A DNA stretch of 64,000 nt, from positions 18,656-82,655 of IMG/VR virus record IMGVR_UViG_3300033149_003004, one strand, 5' to 3'. Origin of the DNA: a virus. This document shows, one piece after another, positions 58,363 through 64,000 of this stretch (its first letter is position 1; the number at the start of each line of letters is the position of its first letter). The position numbers and the translations under genes were made by a program. Under the pieces are notes generated by a model. It was given only the letters and a program-made list of their open reading frames with translations. It was not told where the DNA came from and did not search any database.

Positions 58363-60320
58363 GCTCTATGCCAGTAAAGAAGCAGAAGGTGACGAAGGCT
58401 TTTGCTTTGTACTGCGGAGACTGCTGTGAAGTGCTACCGAATTTACCGGACGAATCTGTAGGGTTGTGTGTGTTCAGTCCGCCGTTTGCCGATTTGTATA
58501 CTTACACAGACGATCCGAAAGACATGAGCAATTGCCGATCCTACGACGAGTTTTTTGAACACTTCACATTTTTGGTGGAGCAACTGGAGCGGCTGATGAT
58601 GCCAGGTAGGATAGTTGCTGTTCATTGTATGGAGTTGTCATTGCACAAGTCTCGCGGAGAGGAAATTGGTATCAGGGACTTTCCCGGAGACATCGTACGA
58701 TGCTTTCTACGATTTGATTTCGTACAACACTCTCCTAGGATAACGATCTGGAAGGATCCATTGACAGCCGCTGTGCGAACGAAGGCGATCGGGTTGGCAC
58801 ACAAGCAAATCATCAAGGATTCGGCGTTTTGTCGCACTGGGATTCCGGATTACGTGATTGCATTTCGCAAACGCGGGGAGAATAGCGTTCCAGTGAAGCA
58901 CGAGCGAGGATTGACAGAGTACTATGGTTCCAGAAAAGTCCCTACTAAGCTGGATCGTTATCTCGTCGAAGATGTGGAGCAGAAGCATAATAAGCGTTCG
59001 CATTGGATATGGCAGCAGTATGCCAGCCCGGTATGGTCTGATATCCGGCAAACCTATGTGCTGGAGTATCGAGAAGCTAGGGACGGTGATGACGAGAAGC
59101 ATATATGCCTCGCTAGGGATAGCAGGGTGTTGGTGAAGAAGCGGGGATATGTGCCGATTCAGTTAGTGGAAACTAGTGATCGTGTCTTAACGCATAAGGG
59201 AAGGTGGCGGCGAGTGTTGGCTGTTGAATGTACCGGGATTAACCCAGTAGTTACAGTTCGTTCACAAGGAGTGCCCGGATTGACCGTTACTCCGGATCAT
59301 AAGTTGTGGGCCAGGAAATCTGATTGGATCCGGCAGCGTGATGGAGCGGAACGTGTGGATGCTACGTGGGTCGAAGCAGAGAATTGTTTGGGAAGTTATC
59401 TTAATTTGAAATTGCCGGAGGAAGAGGAGCCAATTAACCTCAATCCTCTGCATTGGTGGATAGTAGGTCGGTGGCTTGCTGATGGATGCTGGGGTGCTAA
59501 GGGAGAGGCGTTGATTGGTTGTGGTTACCATGAGTTAGGTAAATTGATCGACTGCTTGGGCGATCATGCTGGGACCGTCAGCGATTGCGGAACTGCAAAT
59601 CAGATTAGGTTGCGAGATCGGGGTGGTAAGGTTAGAGCTATTTTGGAGCGTTGTGGCATCGGAGCCGTTGGGAAGCATCTCCCTCCGGGGGCATTCACGT
59701 TGCCGTCGCGTTTGGCAAAATCGCTAGTCGATGGCTACCTCTCTGGGGATGGGCATTTGTTGGAGGATCGGCAGAGATGGACGGCCAGTAGCGTCAGCCG
59801 CGATCTTTTGATGGGCCTGGCTATGTTGATCCAGAGAGCTTACGGAAGTATTGCCAGTGTTTACGCGGGACGGCCTGCTAGGGAAGGCATGATCGAAGGA
59901 AGGCTTGTTCAATGCGAGCAAGAGTGGATATTGTCATTCGATTTGGTTGGGGATGGTCGACGCAAGCGGCAATTCATCGTAAATGATGGAGCCTGGAAAA
60001 AGGTTCGATCTGTCGAGGATGCTGGTCGATGTGAAACGTGGAATCTTAGGGTTGAGGAAGACGAAAGCTATACGGCAGAAGGGTGTGTCGTAAAAAACTG
60101 TCCACTACAGCTGGATGTGATCGAACGCTGTGTCGCATTGTGGAGTGCGAGAGGGGATGTTGTGCTGAGTCCCTTTATGGGAGTTGGCTCCGAGGTCTAC
60201 GTCGCTGTGAAGAATCATAGAAAGGCTATCGGCGTCGAATTGAAAGAGTCCTACTTCGACCAGGCTCTAAAGAATCTTGAGAGTTTAAGACGTTCTAGAG
60301 AGGTAAGGCTTAAGCCATGA
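58359..60320 (+). CDS. Intein-containing DNA methyltransferase
   Basis: 653 residues as translated. Exteins at 1-249 and 581-653. YCGDCCEVLPNLPDESVGLCVFSPPFADLYTYTD (seen as GLCVFSPPFADLY) is motif IV of a beta-class N4-cytosine or N6-adenine methyltransferase. The C-terminal extein CPLQLDVIERCV..DVVLSPFMGVGSEVYVAV is motif I (seen as SPFMGVGSEVY). The intein splits KHI|CPLQ, a conserved site. Spliced length is 322 residues. It overlaps the helicase gene and the clamp loader start. Likely protects phage DNA against restriction. Confidence 0.8.
   Translation: MSSMPVKKQKVTKAFALYCGDCCEVLPNLPDESVGLCVFSPPFADLYTYTDDPKDMSNCRSYDEFFEHFTFLVEQLERLMMPGRIVAVHCMELSLHKSRGEEIGIRDFPGDIVRCFLRFDFVQHSPRITIWKDPLTAAVRTKAIGLAHKQIIKDSAFCRTGIPDYVIAFRKRGENSVPVKHERGLTEYYGSRKVPTKLDRYLVEDVEQKHNKRSHWIWQQYASPVWSDIRQTYVLEYREARDGDDEKHICLARDSRVLVKKRGYVPIQLVETSDRVLTHKGRWRRVLAVECTGINPVVTVRSQGVPGLTVTPDHKLWARKSDWIRQRDGAERVDATWVEAENCLGSYLNLKLPEEEEPINLNPLHWWIVGRWLADGCWGAKGEALIGCGYHELGKLIDCLGDHAGTVSDCGTANQIRLRDRGGKVRAILERCGIGAVGKHLPPGAFTLPSRLAKSLVDGYLSGDGHLLEDRQRWTASSVSRDLLMGLAMLIQRAYGSIASVYAGRPAREGMIEGRLVQCEQEWILSFDLVGDGRRKRQFIVNDGAWKKVRSVEDAGRCETWNLRVEEDESYTAEGCVVKNCPLQLDVIERCVALWSARGDVVLSPFMGVGSEVYVAVKNHRKAIGVELKESYFDQALKNLESLRRSREVRLKP
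59106..60098 (+). other. Intein with LAGLIDADG endonuclease in methyltransferase
   Basis: 331 residues. It starts CLARDSRVLVKKRGYVPIQL and ends GCVVKN|C, with TVTPDHKLWA (block B) and DESYTAEGCVVKN (blocks F-G). Two LAGLIDADG motifs are visible, LHWWIVGRWLADGCWG and LAKSLVDGYLSGDGHLL. A full maxi-intein, so it may still home. Confidence 0.8.
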
Positions 60321-61834
60321 CGGAAGAACTCTATAAACGATATCGTCCGGCGAACTTCGGGGAAGTGATCGGGCAAGACGACGTGGTTCGGCAGTTGGTC
60401 GACTTCGGCCGAAGGCGACAAATACCTCACTTCTTACTGCTTGTTGGGCCTAGCGGTACGGGCAAAACGACGGTAGCTAGGATTCTCCGTAAGAAGATGG
60501 GCTGCGGGGATGTGGACTACAGGGAGATCAATGCCAGCGACTATCGCGGGATCGACATGGTGCGGGAGATTCGCTCCAACATGTCGTTGGCTCCGATCTC
60601 CGGCAAGTGCAGGATGTGGATGATTGATGAATGCTTCCCGGCTGGCACGGTGGTTTCGGTTGTGGGTGGGAAGAAGCCTATTGAGCGGGTACAGATGGGA
60701 GACCGAGTTTATACTGTAGATGGTATCTCTTGTGTCAAAAAAGTGTTTCAGAATGCAGTTACTTTGGATCGGCTTGTGCGATTGCATTTCAGTGATGGCA
60801 GGACGATTGTTACTACACGACAACACAGATTTTTGACGGAGGAAGGTTGGGTTGAGGCTGGTGATCTGGATATTGGATTGGGTATTTATAGAGTTGGCGA
60901 TTCCGACAAGGGTTCCGAAAGGCATGGGATATCCGACTTGCTACAAAGCCGACATTGGGAGCAGGAAACGCAGATTGGTAATCGAGGTCGATGGGAATGG
61001 CCATCGGTCGAAAAAGGCTATATCGCTAGACAGAAAGAAAACCCATCGGCTCGAGCAGTTAGGGTGGACTGTGTTGAGATTTACAAACCAGGATGTAATG
61101 ATGAATCTTTCGCGGGTGTTGTCGGAGATTCAGAGCGTCGTTCAGGTTTGGTGACGTTCTATGATTTGCAGGTTGCTGGTCACCCATCCTATTTTGTAGA
61201 AGGATTGCCTGTGCACAATTGCCATCAGCTTACTTCGGATGCTCAGAATGGACTCCTTAAGATCTTGGAAGACACTCCACCTCATTGTTATTTTGTCCTG
61301 TCCACAACTGACCCGCAAAAGCTCAAGCGGACGATTATTACGCGAGCAACACAACTCAACTTTCGCTTGTTGTCAAGTAAGGATCTGAGGCAGGTGATTG
61401 ATGACGTAGTAGAGAAAGAGAAGACATCGCTGTCTGACGAAGTCATGGATCGACTGGTTGATGTTGCGGAAGGCTCGGCGCGCAAAGCACTAGTTTTGCT
61501 CCATTCGATAATAGGGATGAAGACGGAGGACGATCAATTACAAGCGATAGCCAAAGGGGACTTCAAAGCGAAGTCGATTGAGCTAGCAAGGCTTTTGATG
61601 AAGCCTGGGGCGAATTGGGCGGAAGTCTCTGCTCTGCTGAAGGGGATGGACGAGGAGGTGGAGCAGATGCGATACATGGTGTTGGGCTATTGCCGATCCG
61701 TGCTGCTCGGAGGGGGAAGGATGGCGAGGCGGGCTGCTGCTGTGATTGACCGCTTCCAGGATGCGATGTATGAATCCAAAGCTGCTGGCTTCGCTTTGGC
61801 TTGTTGGGATGTACTGAATCCACCGAGGGAATAG
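60317..61834 (+). CDS. Clamp loader subunit with intein in Walker B
   Basis: 505 residues as translated, start overlapping the methyltransferase stop. Loader exteins: LYKRYRPANFGEVIGQDDVV, LLLVGPSGTGKTTVARIL (Walker A, about 39-56) and, after splicing at MWMIDE|CHQLT, the Walker B DECHQ, LKILEDTPPHCYFVLSTT, RTIITRATQLNF (sensor/SRC). Spliced length 309 residues. It loads the clamp at 52742. An intein in this catalytic motif makes activity depend on splicing. The C-terminal part is a helical collar (SKDLRQVIDDVVEKEK..). Confidence 0.85.
   Translation: MTEELYKRYRPANFGEVIGQDDVVRQLVDFGRRRQIPHFLLLVGPSGTGKTTVARILRKKMGCGDVDYREINASDYRGIDMVREIRSNMSLAPISGKCRMWMIDECFPAGTVVSVVGGKKPIERVQMGDRVYTVDGISCVKKVFQNAVTLDRLVRLHFSDGRTIVTTRQHRFLTEEGWVEAGDLDIGLGIYRVGDSDKGSERHGISDLLQSRHWEQETQIGNRGRWEWPSVEKGYIARQKENPSARAVRVDCVEIYKPGCNDESFAGVVGDSERRSGLVTFYDLQVAGHPSYFVEGLPVHNCHQLTSDAQNGLLKILEDTPPHCYFVLSTTDPQKLKRTIITRATQLNFRLLSSKDLRQVIDDVVEKEKTSLSDEVMDRLVDVAEGSARKALVLLHSIIGMKTEDDQLQAIAKGDFKAKSIELARLLMKPGANWAEVSALLKGMDEEVEQMRYMVLGYCRSVLLGGGRMARRAAAVIDRFQDAMYESKAAGFALACWDVLNPPRE
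60632..61219 (+). other. Mini-intein in clamp loader
   Basis: 196 residues. CFPAGTVVSVVGGKKPIERV (block A), TTRQHRFLTEEGW (block B) and FYDLQVAGHPSYFVEGLPVHN|C (blocks F-G) are intact. No LAGLIDADG motif is present in its own frame. A separate open frame with a Vsr/DUF559-like nuclease core runs through its middle (next entry). Confidence 0.8.
60852..61154 (+). CDS. Vsr/DUF559-like nuclease in overlapping frame inside intein
   Basis: 100 residues in the +1 frame relative to the intein. Start TTG 60852 with GGAGGA eight bases before it. ATG at 60924 is the alternative. GYPTCYKADIGSRKRRLVIEVDGNGHRS and RLEQLGWTVLRFTNQDVMMN are the nuclease core (seen as RRLVIEVDGNGH and LEQLGWTVLRFTNQ) found in phage homing endonucleases. 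It may be an independent product or the remnant of a frame-shifted fused endonuclease. Short and possibly inactive. Confidence 0.6.
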   Translation: MRLVIWILDWVFIELAIPTRVPKGMGYPTCYKADIGSRKRRLVIEVDGNGHRSKKAISLDRKKTHRLEQLGWTVLRFTNQDVMMNLSRVLSEIQSVVQVW

Positions 61835-61838
61835 TGTA

Positions 61839-62036
61839 ATGACGAAAGCTGAAGTGAGTTACTCGCTAACGAGAACGCTGAATATGGGAAACTACGAATC
61901 GACGAAGATCCATGTCGGATTGTCGTTGGAATGCGAGGGATCGAAAGAGGAAATCGATCGGGCGTTCGAGAGGACAAAGCACTTTGTGGAGACTAAGATA
62001 GCGGTCCAGGAACACGAATGGGAGGCGGGAGAATGA
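61839..62036 (+). CDS. Hypothetical small protein
   Basis: 65 residues. TLNMGNYESTKIHVGLSLECEG and a C-terminal helix (KEEIDRAFERTKHFVETK). This NxGNYES beta pattern is common in small phage proteins next to SSB or recombination genes, but the function is unknown. The stop overlaps the next start. Confidence 0.5.
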   Translation: MTKAEVSYSLTRTLNMGNYESTKIHVGLSLECEGSKEEIDRAFERTKHFVETKIAVQEHEWEAGE

Positions 62037-62527
62037 TGGACCAAGAAGGCGTGGGCGGTTCGATCTTGGAGATCGACGAGTACAATTTGGAGCAGGAGTG
62101 GAGTCGGCAACCGAAACTGTTTTTTGAATGGGCGAAGAAAGCGGCGGACTCCCGCTTGAAAATGGATGAGGCGAAAACAGCAGTGGAGATAACGAGGGCA
62201 GAAGTAGATAGCGAAGTAAGGGCCAATCCGGCTCGATTCGGCATTGAAGGCAGGATCACAGAGAAAGTCGTAGAGGCTGCTGTGTGCCAATCGTCTCGCT
62301 ATGCTGGTGCCGTTCGGAAATTGGGTGTGGCAAAGCACAGATATGATGTGCTCTCCGCTTTAGTGTCGGCTTTGGAACAGCGGAAGTCGGCTTTGGAGAA
62401 CCTCGTGCGGTTGTACCTATCGAATTACTACTCGGAACCGAAAGCGCCGAAAGATTGCAAGGAGGAACTGGAAGAGATGCAGAAAGATCGGGCATTCCGC
62501 CCGCGTCGGAGAAGAGAAGATGATTGA
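62033..62527 (+). CDS. UvsY-like recombination mediator
   Basis: 164 residues from the ATG at 62033. Fully helical (LEQEWSRQPKLFFEWAKKAADSRLKMDEAK, VEAAVCQSSRYAGAVRKLGVAKHRYDVLSA in fragments). The ordering resembles the phage UvsY-like family, which loads recombinase on SSB-coated DNA. It lies two genes before the SSB gene, which supports the call. No recombinase gene was recognised in the window. Confidence 0.55.
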   Translation: MMDQEGVGGSILEIDEYNLEQEWSRQPKLFFEWAKKAADSRLKMDEAKTAVEITRAEVDSEVRANPARFGIEGRITEKVVEAAVCQSSRYAGAVRKLGVAKHRYDVLSALVSALEQRKSALENLVRLYLSNYYSEPKAPKDCKEELEEMQKDRAFRPRRRREDD

Positions 62528-62720
62528 GAAAATAGTGTGGATCGTGCTGTTTGTGCTGTGCTTTCCGTGGCTTGTATTCGTCTCGGTGAAGCTTGGCACG
62601 TATGCATTTTTCAGAGGCAAGAATCTGTTCGAGCAAGAGGAGAAATGTAATGGGGAGAAGCAGAAAATCGATGAAGCGAGTGAGTGCGAAGCGATGGCGA
62701 GAAGAAATCCGGGGAGGTAG
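62520..62720 (+). CDS. Small single-pass membrane protein
   Basis: 66 residues. IVWIVLFVLCFPWLVFVSV (about 5-23) is one transmembrane segment near the N-terminus. The rest is charged. Start overlaps the preceding stop (ATGA) and the end overlaps the SSB gene. Not recognised. A holin role is unlikely from its place among replication genes. Confidence 0.5.
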   Translation: MIEKIVWIVLFVLCFPWLVFVSVKLGTYAFFRGKNLFEQEEKCNGEKQKIDEASECEAMARRNPGR

Positions 62721-63825
62721 CAACTATCTGCAATTGCCGGAGGGGGTGAAGTTCTTCCTTGGCAAGCCTGGCACGTACCGATTGGATTTCATGAGCTACA
62801 TTGCGGGCAAAGGCAATCCGCGGGCGGAAGAGGGTGAGGCGTACTTCGAGCGAACTTTCTTCGTTCACCAAGGCGTCGGGCCGAACCAGGATTGGTACCT
62901 ATGCCCGGCCCGCACGATGAAGAAACCGTGTCCGATCTGCGAGCACCGATCGAAGCTTTCAGCCGATCCGGAAGGGGATGAGCAGTTGATCAAGTCGCTG
63001 GCTCCGAAGGAACGGCAGCTTTGGATCGTGAAGGATTTGTTGAACGATCCGGATTCGATCTTGATCTGGGAAGTGAGCTATCACTTGTTTGGTAGGGCAT
63101 TGAAAGACAAAATCAACAATGCCGACGAGGAGGATGGCTACGATTTCTTCGCCGATCCGGTCGACGGATTCACGTTGCGTGTAGCGTTGCAGCAATCGGA
63201 TAGAGGCAAGTGGACTGAAACGGCCGACATCGAATTCCGCCCGCGCAAGCAGAAGTATGATCCGGAGATTGTCGAAGAGATGCCTTGTCTGGATGATATG
63301 ATTGTGGCTACTCCATACGACAAGCTCAAGGCTGTCTTCTTACAGACTGATGAGGATCAAGAGGATGTTGAAGACGAAGGATTTGAAGAGAAGGAAAAGA
63401 AGAGGCGTTCTCCGAAATCGAAGGCTCTCGACGAGAGCGTAGCTGAAGAGAAAGAGGAACGGTCTTCTCGAAAGAAGACGAGACGCTGCGAATTGTCGGC
63501 TGGCGACGAAGTGTGGTATAAGGGAGAGCGCTGTGAGGTGCTGCGAGTGTCTGGTGACGGTACGAGCTTGACACTCGAAGATTCGGAGGGCGAGATTCTC
63601 AAGGCTGTGGACTTTGAAGACGTGGAGATGGAAGAGGCGAAGGAACCGTCGAAGGCGGAGAGGGAGGAAGTAGATGACGATTGGGATGATTGGGATGATG
63701 GACCCGAGCAGAAGAAGCGGAAGGGTACGTCTAGCAAAAGGCGGGCCGAAGAAGAGAAAGACGAGTCGAAACCGAAGCCGAAGAGATCGAAGAAGGTCGA
63801 TGATGACTGGGATGACTGGGATTGA
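62650..63825 (+). CDS. Single-strand DNA binding protein (gp32-like)
   Basis: 391 residues from the ATG at 62650 after GAGGAGAAATGTA. The core has LQLPEGVKFFLGKPGTYRLDF, a zinc-like cluster WYLCPARTMKKPCPICEHRSKL (Cys, CxxC, His), RQLWIVKDLLNDPDSILIWE and the OB-type strands typical of gp32-like proteins. After residue 250 the chain is charged and disordered. It ends with two copies of an acidic DDDWDDWD tip, the part that recruits partners in SSB proteins. A KOW-like segment (LSAGDEVWYKGERCEV) is inserted. Confidence 0.75.
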   Translation: MGRSRKSMKRVSAKRWREEIRGGSNYLQLPEGVKFFLGKPGTYRLDFMSYIAGKGNPRAEEGEAYFERTFFVHQGVGPNQDWYLCPARTMKKPCPICEHRSKLSADPEGDEQLIKSLAPKERQLWIVKDLLNDPDSILIWEVSYHLFGRALKDKINNADEEDGYDFFADPVDGFTLRVALQQSDRGKWTETADIEFRPRKQKYDPEIVEEMPCLDDMIVATPYDKLKAVFLQTDEDQEDVEDEGFEEKEKKRRSPKSKALDESVAEEKEERSSRKKTRRCELSAGDEVWYKGERCEVLRVSGDGTSLTLEDSEGEILKAVDFEDVEMEEAKEPSKAEREEVDDDWDDWDDGPEQKKRKGTSSKRRAEEEKDESKPKPKRSKKVDDDWDDWD

Positions 63826-63871
63826 GATTGGTCCCGCCGTTCTGGATAAGCGGTTAGCTACTGTCATGTCA

Positions 63872-64000
63872 CCGGCAGACTTTCCGAAACCTGGCCGGAA
63901 GTCAAAAGTCTTGGCTGTCACCGGCAGAGTTTTCAAAACCTGGCCGGAAGTCAAAAGTCTTGGCTGTCACCGGCAGAGTTTTCAAAACCTGGCCGGAAGT
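63872..64000. repeat. 49-bp direct repeats at right edge
   Basis: Units start at CCGGCAGA at 63872, 63921 and 63970 (cut by the window edge). Each contains GAAGTCAAAAGTCTTGGCTG and an inverted repeat ACTTTCCG...CGGAAGT in the first unit. The array continues beyond the window. Confidence 0.85.

Noticed and set aside
62520-62720. Holin
   Set aside because: It has one transmembrane segment but sits in the replication operon with no endolysin nearby.
1-64000. Terminase, integrase and lysis genes
   Set aside because: I looked for Walker/nuclease terminase patterns, tyrosine or serine recombinases and lysozyme or amidase motifs and found none. They are probably outside the window.

Overview
The window looks like the late and replication regions of a tailed phage (or a prophage) of the siphovirus type. 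It carries an HK97-type portal, prohead protease and major capsid protein, a tail tube protein, a frameshifted tail assembly chaperone, a tape measure protein and tail fibre genes. No sheath or contractile-tail gene is seen. Terminase, lysis and integrase genes are not in the window. Almost every gene reads on the + strand in tightly overlapping operons (ATGA/GTGA junctions). The host cannot be named from the sequence. Poly-serine fibre proteins, a DUF6745-type repeat protein and zinc-ribbon glycosyltransferases make a planctomycete-like host a guess, not a result.

Layout: 0-8.4 kb holds head-tail connector, head closure, portal and minor head protein genes. The minor head protein contains an intein, and a nuclease gene is nested antisense inside that intein. 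8.5-16.6 kb holds poly-Ser structural proteins, prohead protease, major capsid and tail completion genes. 16.6-26.3 kb is the tail module (tube, chaperone with -1 frameshift, tape measure, baseplate/fibre proteins). It is interrupted by two decayed GIY-YIG endonucleases and a radical SAM/sulfotransferase insert. 26.3-35.8 kb is a cassette of about a dozen sugar- and methyl-modifying enzymes: glycosyltransferases, FkbM and other methyltransferases, sulfotransferase, KdsB-like CMP-sugar synthetase, cupin and GNAT. It lies directly behind the fibre genes.

After a hairpin-rich gap with a sigma-70-like promoter (about 35.95 kb), 36-38.6 kb carries small duplicated genes that share a repeated leader and ribosome binding site. 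38.7-41.7 kb is an AAA+ ATPase whose Walker B-like segment precedes Walker A, followed by a DUF3150-like protein and DUF1257 (Ycf35-like) and DUF2997 proteins. 41.8-46.8 kb has a sigma-factor-like gene, an SNF2 helicase, a ribbon-helix-helix protein, a CHC2/Toprim primase and the DUF6745-like repeat protein with its small partner.

47.2-64 kb is the replication region: wHTH/initiator-type proteins, a repeat-rich intergenic region that is the best origin candidate, DnaB-like helicase, QueD, CsrA, a sliding-clamp-like protein, a uracil-DNA glycosylase/3'-5' exonuclease fusion, a polymerase A lacking its own exonuclease, a second helicase paired with an intein-containing DNA methyltransferase, an intein-containing clamp loader, a UvsY-like protein and a gp32-like single-strand binding protein. 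A 49-bp repeat family occurs at 27.97, 49.44 and 63.87 kb, the last running off the right edge. The polymerase, exonuclease, clamp, loader, helicase, primase and SSB together suggest a largely self-sufficient replisome.
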